Shown here: in pieces, positions 17,087-25,517 of the stretch
Layout: every line of letters starts with the position of its first letter
How positions within the stretch are numbered: the stretch's first letter is position 1
Source: RGIG4097 sp964599875
GTDB taxonomy: Bacteria > Bacillota > Clostridia > Christensenellales > CAG-917
Reading direction: 5' to 3'
Assembly (NCBI GenBank): GCA_964599875.1
Contig: CAZRHE010000001.1
Coordinates: 1 to 64,000, forward strand
Length of the DNA stretch: 64,000 nucleotides
Made by a program: the position numbers and the translations under genes
The notes under the pieces: generated by a model
Seen by the model: the letters and a program-made list of their open reading frames with translations, nothing else
Database searches by the model: none
What the model was told of the DNA's origin: nothing

Positions 17087-17160
17087 TGTTATATTGTGAG
17101 TTATATTTTGCTTCGCAAAGTTATATTTCTCTTCGAGCAGTTATATTTGCCTAACGGCAA
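17087..17160 (-). repeat. Second hairpin array with ATATAACT spacers, after the aspartokinase gene
   Basis: Read on the minus strand, the first stem-loop TTGCC-GTTA-GGCAA (17160-17147) contains the aspartokinase stop codon. ATATAACT spacers at 17146-17139, 17126-17119 and 17106-17099 recur with an exact 20-base period, with a degenerate copy at 17094-17087. The stems between them include CTC-GAA-GAG and TTTGC-GAA-GCAAA. The array then meets the terminator at 17084-17061. Order and orientation relative to the upstream gene are the same as in the array at 15797-15924. Confidence 0.85.
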
Positions 17161-18461
17161 AATGCGTAGTATATCGCGTTGATTGCCTTTTCGTAATCGA
17201 AGGTGTCTACGCCGACGATTATGTTAAGTTCTGACGAGCCTTGGTCTATCATGCGGATGTTGATATGGGAATCCGCAAGCGCGGTCATGATAGTTGCCGC
17301 AGTGCCGTGACGGGACGCCATATTGTGACCGACGGTTGCAATAAGGGAAAGTCCGCTGTGGATATCCACGCTGTCCGCTTGCACGCTGTCCTGAATTTTT
17401 GCGATGACGGATTGCATTTTGCCCGTGAGGTATTCATCCCTGACGACGAGGGACATGGTATCTATTCCGCTGGGGATATGTTCGAAAGAAATCCCCTCAT
17501 ATTCAAGGATTGAAAGCACTCTGCGCACGAAACCGATTTCGCTATTCATCATATCCTTTTCGATATTGATGATGGTGAAGCCTTTCTTGCCTGCGATACC
17601 CGTGATGACCTTGTCGTTTCTGGGGAGTTTGTTCGAGGGGACTATCATCGTGCCCTTATGGCTCGGATTGAAGGTATTCTTTATATTGATAGGTATGCCC
17701 GCGCTACGGACGGGGAACACGCTTTCGGGGTGCAGGACTTCCGCGCCCATATATGCAAGTTCTCGAAGTTCCTTATAACTCAAATAATCGATGGGAGCGG
17801 GATCGTCCACGATAGTGGGATTCGCGGTGAGGAATCCGTTGACGTCCGTCCAATTTTCGTACACGTCCGCATTCATGGCGCGCGCGATGATAGCGCCTGT
17901 AATATCACTTCCACCGCGGGAGAATGTGCGGACTTTTCCCTCGGCGTCCGAGCCGTAAAATCCCGGGAGCACCGCCCTTTCGATTCCGTCGAGTTTGCTG
18001 CGGATGAGGTCGATTGAATAATCGAGTTGGAGATTTCCTTTGTCGTTGAATTTGATAATTTCAAACGTGTCGATAAAGGGCACGCCAAGTCTTGCGGCAA
18101 GGAGTTTTGCAGAGAGATACTCCCCTCTCGACGCAGTATAATCCTGCGACGCACCGTTTTCGATTTTGAATTTGATTTCGGCGAGTTCCGCTCTCATGCC
18201 GACGTCTACGCCGAGTCCGGATTCTATGTCAAGGAAACGTTTTTCTATAACAGTGAAAGTCGCATCGCAATTTCCGCACTCTTTGACCTCGTTGAAGCAT
18301 GCGTAAAGCGCGTCCGTGACTTTGACGTCCGCCTTATCCCTCTTCCCGGGGGCTGAAACAACGACGTACTTTCTGTCTACGTCCGCTTCGATTATGTCGG
18401 CGACTTGCAATATCGTCTTCGTGTTTGCCATCGACGTACCGCCGAATTTACAAATTCTCAT
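17151..18461 (-). CDS. lysC: Aspartate kinase
   Basis: 436 residues; phosphorylates L-aspartate, the first step to lysine, threonine and methionine. The kinase domain begins with KFGGTSMANTK, carries VVSAPGKR, the RGEYLSAKLLA segment and SRGGSDITGA, and is followed by tandem ACT domains (about 300-436: GFTIINIEKDMMNSEIGFV, LSLIATVGHNMASRHGTA). ACT domains are where lysine or threonine feed back. It is monofunctional; homoserine dehydrogenase is separate at 45.2 kb. It is last in the operon begun by holA, 41 bases after the DUF1015 gene, with an AGAGGT ribosome binding site. Confidence 0.94.
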   Translation of the reverse strand: MRICKFGGTSMANTKTILQVADIIEADVDRKYVVVSAPGKRDKADVKVTDALYACFNEVKECGNCDATFTVIEKRFLDIESGLGVDVGMRAELAEIKFKIENGASQDYTASRGEYLSAKLLAARLGVPFIDTFEIIKFNDKGNLQLDYSIDLIRSKLDGIERAVLPGFYGSDAEGKVRTFSRGGSDITGAIIARAMNADVYENWTDVNGFLTANPTIVDDPAPIDYLSYKELRELAYMGAEVLHPESVFPVRSAGIPINIKNTFNPSHKGTMIVPSNKLPRNDKVITGIAGKKGFTIINIEKDMMNSEIGFVRRVLSILEYEGISFEHIPSGIDTMSLVVRDEYLTGKMQSVIAKIQDSVQADSVDIHSGLSLIATVGHNMASRHGTAATIMTALADSHINIRMIDQGSSELNIIVGVDTFDYEKAINAIYYAFCR

Positions 18462-18502
18462 AAATACCTCTATTTCAATCTATTGAATATTTTCTTTTGT
18501 GG

Positions 18503-19723
18503 TTACTTTATCTTGCGACACTCGAAATAGTATCTCTTTTCTTCCGCCTCTCCCATGCTGAAAGCCTTTCTGCAAAGGTTGCCGTGGTCGAGGACGTAGC
18601 GGAATAATCCGTCCTTTTGAATATACGGCATAAAGATTGCGACGCCGTCGTTTTGTTCCGCGACCGCGCGCAAATGATTTTCGCCGTGAACGTAATCCAC
18701 GCTCACGCACGCGTGCGCGTCTATATATTTATCTATCGCCGACTGCACTTCCGCAATACACTCCGCCCCCGACGAATTGCAAGCAACCGCATATGCGATT
18801 CCGCCGAATTCGAGGGTGAGTTTTCCGTCCCCTTTCAACTCTCCCGAAAGGTAGGTGAGGAAGTCCGCGTTGTCCGCTCCGAAAAGGGCGCGGTGTATAG
18901 GCTCGAATTTGATTCCGTCGTCGTGAAGGTTTTCGATTTCGCAAAGTGCGAATCTTGCGGGATGGTTTTCCTTCTCCTCGTCCGAGAGAGATTTCTTGAC
19001 TTCGTTCCAATGCGCCTGCGCCGTTGCAAGGGAGTGATTTCCGTCCCCTACCGCAAACCTAAACGTCGAATCTTCGCCGTAGCGTTTTTTCATGTTTTGC
19101 TCGTAAATCGCAAGTTTATCGAACACTTTTGCACTATCAACTCTGTATCCCGTCAAATGACCGCCGTTCATATTGAGATCGAAGTCATAAAGTTTATCTT
19201 CTTCTTTTTTCTCGTCCCAAAGTGTTTCGACAAGGACTTTTTCTCTGTCGTCGGCAAGAATCATGACGTGAGGAAGTTCGATAGGCGCGCCCTTGCGGAC
19301 TTTAAGACGAGGGGGGATTCTATCTACGACGACGCCTTCGGTCGCACGCAAAGGAGCAGTAGTCGGATGCACGTAAGAATAGTCTTCGAGGTCGATTGCG
19401 CCGACGAGTCCAAGCCTTGAATTGCCCTCTTCCGTATCGCGTTTGACGAGGATGAATCCGTCTTTAAGCACGGTAAAAATTCCGCCCGAAAGATATCCTT
19501 CCATAGTGCGGTTTATCTTCGCGATTCTATCCTCCGCATCCCCGTCTTCGAGATAGACTTCGGGGAAGATAAGACGGAGAGTGCTGGGGCTATCGCCGAC
19601 GTATTCGTCAAGCCGTTGCCAATAATCCCTTTCGGACGTGAATTGGTCGCAAGACACGACCGCCCATTTGGATAAATCGGCTACTTTCGGCAAAAGGATA
19701 TCGGCGCATTTTACGGTTTTCAT
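18503..19723 (-). CDS. DUF1015-family protein
   Basis: 406 residues matching the DUF1015 pattern: an opening like VKCADILLPKVADLSKWAVVSCDQF, then ADRIAKINRTMEGYL-like helices, the central VGDGNHSLATAQAHW motif and a C-terminal DYVHGENHL segment. The GDGNHS and HGE motifs look like active-site loops. Some relatives of this fold have been linked to free-serine phosphorylation, but that is recollection from the wider family and not shown here, so I leave the function open. AGAGGG ribosome binding site; eight bases after cdaA and upstream of aspartokinase. Confidence 0.8.
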   Translation of the reverse strand: MKTVKCADILLPKVADLSKWAVVSCDQFTSERDYWQRLDEYVGDSPSTLRLIFPEVYLEDGDAEDRIAKINRTMEGYLSGGIFTVLKDGFILVKRDTEEGNSRLGLVGAIDLEDYSYVHPTTAPLRATEGVVVDRIPPRLKVRKGAPIELPHVMILADDREKVLVETLWDEKKEEDKLYDFDLNMNGGHLTGYRVDSAKVFDKLAIYEQNMKKRYGEDSTFRFAVGDGNHSLATAQAHWNEVKKSLSDEEKENHPARFALCEIENLHDDGIKFEPIHRALFGADNADFLTYLSGELKGDGKLTLEFGGIAYAVACNSSGAECIAEVQSAIDKYIDAHACVSVDYVHGENHLRAVAEQNDGVAIFMPYIQKDGLFRYVLDHGNLCRKAFSMGEAEEKRYYFECRKIK

Positions 19724-19731
19724 AAATCCCT

Positions 19732-20595
19732 CTATTGTATTCTTCCGTGGTGTTTCTTTTCTTGTTTTGCCTGACGACGCGCAAGTGCGGCAAGAGAAAT
19801 GCCGTATGCTTCCTCTATTTCGTCTTTGAGTTTATCCATGGTCATATAGCGTTTGATTTCGCCGTGTTTGACGACGGATATAATGCCCGTCTCCTCGCTG
19901 ACGACGATGGACAAAACGTCCGTATCTTCGGTGATTCCGATAGCGGCTCTGTGACGGGTGCCCATTTCCTTATTCACGTTTCTCTGGGTGAGGGGAAGGA
20001 AACAACCCGCCGCCACGATTTTGTTACCTCTGACGATAACCGCGCCGTCGTGGAGAGGTGCTTTCGTGTTGAAAATACTCTCAAGGAGCGGTGCGGTCAA
20101 AGTCGCGCCGAGCACCGTACCCGTATCGATAATGGTGTCTTGAATGTCGCCGTTCATATCGATGATGATGATTGCGCCAACGTCCTGTTTCGCCATATCC
20201 TGACAAGCGGTCAAAATCTCTGTCGTTGCGTCGCGGAGTTCGTCGTCGCTGTTGAGTTGGTCGTTGAAAATGGACAGTCCGCGCGGATTGCCTATCTTTT
20301 GGAACAACGACTTCAAATCCGACTGATACACGACCGCCGCCAAAACGATGACCGTTATCATCGCATAATGCAAGATATATCTCGACACCGTGAGAATTTC
20401 GTGGTCGCAGAGTTGGCTAAGCACTTGTACGAGTATTTCAAGCACCATCACCGACAAAAGCAAACACAAAACCCTGACGTTGCGCTTGTACGCAAAGAAC
20501 GTGAACAAAAGCACGCAAACCGTAAGCAGTACGGCAAAGTCGAGGACCGCATAGTAATCGAGATTTTTTACCCATTCGACAAAATTGTAGTTCAT
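19732..20595 (-). CDS. cdaA: Diadenylate cyclase CdaA, membrane-bound c-di-AMP synthase
   Basis: 287 residues. Three N-terminal transmembrane helices (about 17-35, 41-60 and 68-92) are followed by a DAC domain with both catalytic signatures: LHDGAVIV (DGA) near residue 180 and GTRHRAAIG (RHR) near 212. It condenses two ATP to c-di-AMP, which controls potassium and osmolyte transport and cell-wall homeostasis in Bacillota. The usual partners cdaR and glmM do not follow; it sits with holA, a membrane protein, DUF1015 and aspartokinase. An AGGAG site lies upstream, inside the short gap that also holds a CGTGC/GCACG hairpin just after the preceding stop codon. Confidence 0.95.
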   Translation of the reverse strand: MNYNFVEWVKNLDYYAVLDFAVLLTVCVLLFTFFAYKRNVRVLCLLLSVMVLEILVQVLSQLCDHEILTVSRYILHYAMITVIVLAAVVYQSDLKSLFQKIGNPRGLSIFNDQLNSDDELRDATTEILTACQDMAKQDVGAIIIIDMNGDIQDTIIDTGTVLGATLTAPLLESIFNTKAPLHDGAVIVRGNKIVAAGCFLPLTQRNVNKEMGTRHRAAIGITEDTDVLSIVVSEETGIISVVKHGEIKRYMTMDKLKDEIEEAYGISLAALARRQAKQEKKHHGRIQ

Positions 20596-20622
20596 AATTT
20601 TATCTCCTCGTGCGTCGGCACG

Positions 20623-21441
20623 TTATATATCGAATTCTTCAAAGACCTTCTCTTCCTCGAAATCTCCGCTCTCAAATGGATTATCGTCGTCTTCTTCGGG
20701 GATTTCGGGGACGTAGTCTTTCGCTTTTTTGTTGAGCACGACTCTTATTACGGCGGTCGCAATCAAGAGCGCCGCGAATAAGCATATTGCGATTATACTT
20801 GCGATAATCATATCGTCGGTCACTTCTATGCCGAGTTCAATCCCATAGTCCGCATAAAGCGCTTGCAATTTCTCCGCAAACGCAACGTCGTCTTTCATCA
20901 CGAAAGCGGCTATGCTCGGAAACAGCGTGTGTATCCCCTGACATATGAGATAGACGGTCGACCACAATCCGAAATATACCTTCCCCGACTTCGGATTGAG
21001 ATACTTCGGATATATGTAGACGAGGAACATTACGTACAGTGCCGTCGACAATATCCCTACGTCGCAGATATAATTCGCATACACGTAGACGGCGGGATTT
21101 ATCACTGCGAATATTTTGACGAATCCCATAACCAGTCTTGCCGCCGCCGTGAATATCAGCGTGAGATATATGAAATCCGAGTGCGGCACTTCCCTGAACC
21201 CCCGCCTATACGCCATAGAACTCACGACGGACGCACAGCAGTAGCAAACCACCGCGGGCAAGAATCCCTCGTATAAGATATCTATGAGCGCATACGTCAG
21301 AATTTCCTTTGCGTTGTCGTATGCCGAAAGTTCCGCAAGCATGGAATACAGCGCGTTGAATAAGGACGCCACTATCAAACAAGTCCATATTATAGGTGCG
21401 TACTTCTTGTCTATTCTGTTTTTTTGAATAACCATTTTCAT
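20623..21441 (-). CDS. Uncharacterised six-helix membrane protein
   Basis: 272 residues when started at the ATG at 21441, whose A is the last base of the holA stop (TAATG coupling); the frame opens at 21543 but that part lies within holA. Six hydrophobic segments follow (starting around YAPIIWTCLIV, ILTYALIDILY, DFIYLTLIFTA, YVYANYICDVG, VYFGLWSTVYL and DDMIIASIIAI), then an acidic cytoplasmic tail (PEEDDDNPFESGDFEEEKVF). Not recognised. It is co-transcribed with cdaA, and membrane location next to a c-di-AMP synthase could be functional, but nothing in the sequence proves it. Confidence 0.75.
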   Translation of the reverse strand: MKMVIQKNRIDKKYAPIIWTCLIVASLFNALYSMLAELSAYDNAKEILTYALIDILYEGFLPAVVCYCCASVVSSMAYRRGFREVPHSDFIYLTLIFTAAARLVMGFVKIFAVINPAVYVYANYICDVGILSTALYVMFLVYIYPKYLNPKSGKVYFGLWSTVYLICQGIHTLFPSIAAFVMKDDVAFAEKLQALYADYGIELGIEVTDDMIIASIIAICLFAALLIATAVIRVVLNKKAKDYVPEIPEEDDDNPFESGDFEEEKVFEEFDI

Positions 21442-22514
21442 TATGAGTTGAGCAACGTGATTATAACGTCGTGAGCCGCGCTTATATCGTTTCGTCTTCC
21501 CGATTGCACTGCGTATTGCATTTCGTGCAAATAGTCCACGCATTTTTTGAGCCGTACCTGCGAATAGTTTTTTGCTACGCGCCTAAGATGATATAGTTGA
21601 CCGGAACTAACTTCGAGAAGGGAGGCAAGTTTTGCGTCGTCGTTTTCTTTGTACAGCATCGCGAGCAACATTTTGCGATATTGATTGTACAGCGTAGTTA
21701 TTAAAGTCACGCCTTTCATACCCTGTTTCAAAAACTTATCGAAAATTTCAAGCGCCCTATCACTCTGCTTTTCGCTGACCGCGGACGATAACATAAAAAA
21801 GGCGAAGTTTTCTTCGGGTACGACCATATCTTCCACGTCCTTGACCGTGATTCCCGACGGGGCGTAACTCTTGAGTTTTTGCACCTCTCTCACAATCCTC
21901 GTCATATAGGATTCCGTTCTTTCGATAAGTGCGCGAACGGCGTTTCCGTCCATCTTGCACGCGGGAGGCTCTGCAAGTAGTTTATTGATTTCAGCCGTGA
22001 TTTCGTCTTCGGAAAGCCTATTGCAATCCACGTATTCCAGCCCGAATTTTTTTGCAAATTCTTTTGCCTGTTCGGATAATTTTTTGCCTTTTTGTTTTTT
22101 GGAATTTTGTTTTGCGCCGTCCTGCTTGTCATCGTCCGAGTCCGACAAAACGTCGTCTATGACAGCCACGAGCACGGACGTCGGATTCGGGGACAAAACG
22201 TATCTTTTGACGAGTTCCTTATCCCCGTCAGAAAGTTTTTCAGAGATATCGGGCACGACTACCACTTTTCTGTCGTCGAAAACGGGATAGGTCGTAAGCG
22301 CGTCCATGACCACCCCGCTGCCGTTGTCTTCCGAAATCACGTTGAAATTGAAGTCCGCGTAGTCTTCGGACAACAGCCCCTTAAAAGCGGAAAGAGCGGA
22401 CGAGCGTAAATAGGCGTCGTCACCCGCGATAACGTATACGGGTTTTGCAGATTCCGAGCCGAACGTGACGGCGTTTAGGTGATTTTCAAGGTCAAGATAT
22501 CTCATATGCGCCAT
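21441..22514 (-). CDS. holA: DNA polymerase III delta subunit (HolA)
   Basis: 357 residues from ATG 22514 (MAHMRYLDLENHL); an AGGG element is nine bases upstream, and the frame start at 22541 would lie too close to TATAAT-like elements at 22548-22558. Clamp-loader subunit that opens the beta clamp. An N-terminal AAA+-like region starts with VYVIAGDDAYLRSSAL (no canonical P-loop, as usual for delta). A Lys-rich insert at about 145-165 is followed by the helical collar domain (LSSAVSEKQSDRALEIFDKF, LYNQYRKMLLAMLYKE). It is the first gene of the operon running to aspartokinase. Confidence 0.9.
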   Translation of the reverse strand: MAHMRYLDLENHLNAVTFGSESAKPVYVIAGDDAYLRSSALSAFKGLLSEDYADFNFNVISEDNGSGVVMDALTTYPVFDDRKVVVVPDISEKLSDGDKELVKRYVLSPNPTSVLVAVIDDVLSDSDDDKQDGAKQNSKKQKGKKLSEQAKEFAKKFGLEYVDCNRLSEDEITAEINKLLAEPPACKMDGNAVRALIERTESYMTRIVREVQKLKSYAPSGITVKDVEDMVVPEENFAFFMLSSAVSEKQSDRALEIFDKFLKQGMKGVTLITTLYNQYRKMLLAMLYKENDDAKLASLLEVSSGQLYHLRRVAKNYSQVRLKKCVDYLHEMQYAVQSGRRNDISAAHDVIITLLNS

Positions 22515-22623
22515 ATGCGGAAACCCTAAAATTCTCCGCACTTTTCTATTATATTATATCATAGCATAGTTTATTAGAAAATGTAAAGAAATTTTCTTCT
22601 TGCAGTACGCCCTAAATTTACAA

Positions 22624-22652
22624 AGAACGCGCCAAGGATTTTGGCACGTTCT
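22624..22652 (-). terminator. Probable terminator of the amino-acid ABC importer operon
   Basis: Stem AGAACG-C-GCCAA / TTGGC-A-CGTTCT with one internal mismatch, 60 bases past the ATPase stop. The following T tract is interrupted, so termination may be incomplete. Confidence 0.6.
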
Positions 22653-22712
22653 CGAATTTTATCGTATCGTTTTTGATGGATAAACTGCCGTTTTCGGCAA
22701 AATCCGAATATT

Positions 22713-23828
22713 TTATTCTTCTTCGATTTCCTTTTCTTCCGTCTTTTCGGACTTGCCCGACGACAAGACTTTGGACAAAAATTCTTTAAGACGCGGGTGT
22801 TGCGGATTTTTGAAAAACTCTTCGGGGGTGTTTTGTTCGAGGATTTTTCCTTCCGCCATAAACATGATTCTCGTGCCGACTTCTCTTGCAAAATTCATCT
22901 CGTGGGTGACGATAATCATGGTCATTCCCGTGTCCGCGACTTGCTTGATAAGGTCCAAAACTTCGCCGACCATTTCGGGGTCGAGAGCGGACGTCGGCTC
23001 GTCGAAAAGCATGACTTTCGGATTCATCGCAAGGGCGCGAGCGATTGCGACGCGCTGTTTTTGACCGCCCGACAAAGTGCTCGGATATACGTCCGCCTTG
23101 CTTTCAAGTCCTATGCGTTTCAAAAGTTCGTCAGCACGCTTGGACGCCGCTTCTTTAATAACCGCCGCGCTCGTGTATTCGAGGGGCTTGACGCTCTTTT
23201 CGATAGCGTGTACGGAGTGCGAAATCTTGCGTTCCAAATTCTCGATTTTCTCGGTGAGGTCGAGTTTTTTCTTGGTGAGTTTTTTGTCGTAAGTCGCGTA
23301 TGATTTTCCGCTTATAACCTTTATGACTTTGGTTTCTTCCCACTCCGCCGCGATAGGCACGAGTTCCTCTTTAAGTGCGTCGAGTTTTTTGCCGAGAGAT
23401 ACTATTTTCTTATCGACGCGCGCATTGTGTTTTTCGCCGAAAACGGCAAACCACTTGTTGTAAACAGGCACGAAAGCGTTTTTGATTTTTTGCTTGCGCA
23501 TATTCTTTATGCCTATCTGCACGGGCGCTGTCGTTATATTCTTTTTGACGGTCATGTTGTTGAACAAATTGAATTGTTGAAACACCATGCCCATTTTTTC
23601 ACGTTGCTCGTTGATATCGACTTTGAGGTCTGCAAGGTCTACGCCGTCGAACATAATCTTGCCCGCAGTGGGGTCTTCAAGACAGTTAAGACAGCGAAGG
23701 AAGGTTGATTTTCCACCGCCCGACGGGCCTACTATAACAACCCTTTCTCCCTCGTTTATGGTTTCCGTGATATCGTCGAGAACGAGGAGGTCGCCGAATT
23801 TTTTGGTCAAATTGATTGCACTTAACAT
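22713..23828 (-). CDS. Amino-acid ABC transporter ATP-binding protein with a large helical insertion
   Basis: 371 residues from ATG 23828, which has GGAGG seven bases upstream (the GTG at 23834 abuts that site). The family norm is about 240-250. Numbered from the GTG, Walker A is GPSGGGKS (36-43), the Q-loop is VFQQFNL (about 84-90), the signature TLSGGQKQRVAIARA (253-267) and the Walker B LFDEPTSALDPE (276-287), all of PAAT/GlnQ type. Between TAPVQIG and EAASKRADELLKRIGL lies about 115 extra residues, Lys/Glu-rich and mostly helical with a coiled-coil look (IVSLGKKLDALKEEL, LTKKKLDLTEKIENLERKI). The insertion is in the helical subdomain that faces the permease. The C-terminus is acidic. Last gene of the importer operon. 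Confidence 0.9.
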   Translation of the reverse strand: MLSAINLTKKFGDLLVLDDITETINEGERVVIVGPSGGGKSTFLRCLNCLEDPTAGKIMFDGVDLADLKVDINEQREKMGMVFQQFNLFNNMTVKKNITTAPVQIGIKNMRKQKIKNAFVPVYNKWFAVFGEKHNARVDKKIVSLGKKLDALKEELVPIAAEWEETKVIKVISGKSYATYDKKLTKKKLDLTEKIENLERKISHSVHAIEKSVKPLEYTSAAVIKEAASKRADELLKRIGLESKADVYPSTLSGGQKQRVAIARALAMNPKVMLFDEPTSALDPEMVGEVLDLIKQVADTGMTMIIVTHEMNFAREVGTRIMFMAEGKILEQNTPEEFFKNPQHPRLKEFLSKVLSSGKSEKTEEKEIEEE

Positions 23829-23830
23829 AA

Positions 23831-24589
23831 TCACGCCTCCACTATATAATCGTCTTTTTTCTTTCCGCGAACTTTGATTTTCTTATAGTTGCGGTCGGTT
23901 TTTGCCATTTGTTTTTCGATGAGTTTAAGCATTCCCGTAAGCAAAAGGACGATGACGAGATACATTGCCGCCGCGATTAGCAAAGGGAACAAATAGTCGA
24001 AAGTCCTCGATTGAATAAGTCCGGGGACTTTGCCGAGGTCGAGGATGCCAACGTAACCGACGATTGCGGTTTCTTTGACGAGAGTGATAAACTCGTTGAA
24101 CAAAGGCGGCATTACGTTTCGCACTGCTTGCGGAGTGATGACTTTGAGCATGGTCTGCCCCGTCGACATTCCGAGAGAACGACCCGCTTCCATTTGACCG
24201 TAATCAACGCTTTCGAATCCCGCGCGAACTATTTCAGCGACGTATGCGCCCGAATTGAGTCCGAAAGTAATCGCGCCTATCACTATGCCGTTGTCAATAT
24301 TCGCAAGCACGACGAAATACATTATGAACAATTGGAGAACGACGGGGGTGCCGCGAATAACGGTTATGTAGACGTTTGCGATTGCGGAGAAAATCTTCAA
24401 CTTACCCGTGCGCTTATTGACGTAATTTATCATCGCCAACAAAACGCCGATTGCCACACCAATAAGTGTGGCAAGTAAGGCTATCAAGAGAGTGTTTCCT
24501 AAACCTTTGAGATATAAGTTGTATCTCTCTCCGTATATGAACGCGCGATAGAAGCGTTCTTGAAAGGTTGCAGATAAGAGTACGTTCAT
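23831..24589 (-). CDS. Amino-acid ABC transporter permease, HisM/GlnP type
   Basis: 252 residues of the polar amino-acid (PAAT) permease family. Transmembrane helices are interleaved with the family signatures VIRGTPVVLQLFI and the cytoplasmic EAA loop (EAGRSLGMSTGQTMLKVITP). The C-terminal tail is basic. It begins one base after the substrate-binding protein's stop and ends next to the ATPase start. A single permease gene implies a homodimeric channel. Confidence 0.93.
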   Translation of the reverse strand: MNVLLSATFQERFYRAFIYGERYNLYLKGLGNTLLIALLATLIGVAIGVLLAMINYVNKRTGKLKIFSAIANVYITVIRGTPVVLQLFIMYFVVLANIDNGIVIGAITFGLNSGAYVAEIVRAGFESVDYGQMEAGRSLGMSTGQTMLKVITPQAVRNVMPPLFNEFITLVKETAIVGYVGILDLGKVPGLIQSRTFDYLFPLLIAAAMYLVIVLLLTGMLKLIEKQMAKTDRNYKKIKVRGKKKDDYIVEA

Positions 24590-24590
24590 T

Positions 24591-25475
24591 TTACAGCATC
24601 AATTCCGCGGGAATTTTGTCCATAAGGATTGCGTCGATACGACCGTTTTTGAGGTCTTGCAACGCAAGTGCGTATTGCTTGTATTGTTTGACTTCCGCGC
24701 CCGCCGCTTTCACGGTGACTTTGGTCGTGGTTTCGTCGTCGTTTTCGATTTCATAGACGTAACCGTCTTTCGCCGCCGCGCTGATGATGAGGTCGCCGCT
24801 GGTGCCTTCTTGCACGCCGACTTTCTTGCCCGCGAGGTCCGCTACGCTCTTATATTGACCGTCTTTGGACACTACGACGAGGGTGGAACTGGAATACACG
24901 TTGCTGAAATCGACGACTTCTTTACGCGCATCGGTGATGGTCATGCCCGCCGCACCGACTGCATCGCCGGTCGCACTTGCGACTTGGGTCGCGATAATAT
25001 CGAACGCTATATCTTCGATTACGAGTTTTTTGCCGAGATTGACTGCGACTTGGGACATAATCGCGACGTCGAGTCCTACGATTTTGTCGCCGCCGAGAAG
25101 GAATTCATAAGGTGCGAATCCCGATTCGGTGTACATGATTATCGTTTCGCTTGCAGAACCGAAATCCCAAGAAAGTTGAAGTCCTTCGGGTGCGACTGCG
25201 CTGACGCCGGTGGATTCTTCGTCGGCAAGTGCGGAATAATAATCCATATATTTATTCATATTGCCGTTTGCTTTCCATTCGTCCACGACTGCGTTGACTG
25301 CATCCATAAGAGCGGTGTTTCCCTTCTTGATTGCAATGCCGAAGTCCTCTTGGATAAGGTCGGTCGCCGCAACCGCGACGTAGTTTGCGTCTGCGTCGTC
25401 GTTGCACGCTACAAAGGCGAAACACCCGCAGAGCACTGACGCTATAAGCATCAAAATAATCATTGTTTTTTTCAT
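24591..25475 (-). CDS. Substrate-binding lipoprotein of an amino-acid ABC importer, apparently circularly permuted
   Basis: 294 residues from ATG 25475 (MKKTMIILML), with GGAG nine bases upstream. Signal peptide with lipobox FVAC (C24). The family core runs from IIMYTESGFAPYEFLLGGDK through GMTITDARKEVVDFSNVY and DLAGKKVGVQEGTSGDL to YALALQDLKNGRIDAILMD, then stops at KIPAELML. The segment that normally ends SBP_bac_3 proteins (EDFGIAIKKGNTALMDAVNA...EWKANGNMNKY) is instead at the N-terminus, about residues 40-75, joined by a short linker (ADEESTGVSAV). All parts of the fold are therefore present but in rotated order. Binds a polar amino acid by family; the ligand is unknown. First gene of the operon. 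Confidence 0.88.
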   Translation of the reverse strand: MKKTMIILMLIASVLCGCFAFVACNDDADANYVAVAATDLIQEDFGIAIKKGNTALMDAVNAVVDEWKANGNMNKYMDYYSALADEESTGVSAVAPEGLQLSWDFGSASETIIMYTESGFAPYEFLLGGDKIVGLDVAIMSQVAVNLGKKLVIEDIAFDIIATQVASATGDAVGAAGMTITDARKEVVDFSNVYSSSTLVVVSKDGQYKSVADLAGKKVGVQEGTSGDLIISAAAKDGYVYEIENDDETTTKVTVKAAGAEVKQYKQYALALQDLKNGRIDAILMDKIPAELML

Positions 25476-25517
25476 TGTCGTTATCTCCAAATAATTTTAT
25501 TTCGTTTTGATGATTGA

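Noticed and set aside
15797..17160. A CRISPR array in the hairpin repeats
   Set aside because: Repeat units are 17-23 bases in total with an 8-base constant part, there are no spacers of regular length and no cas genes.
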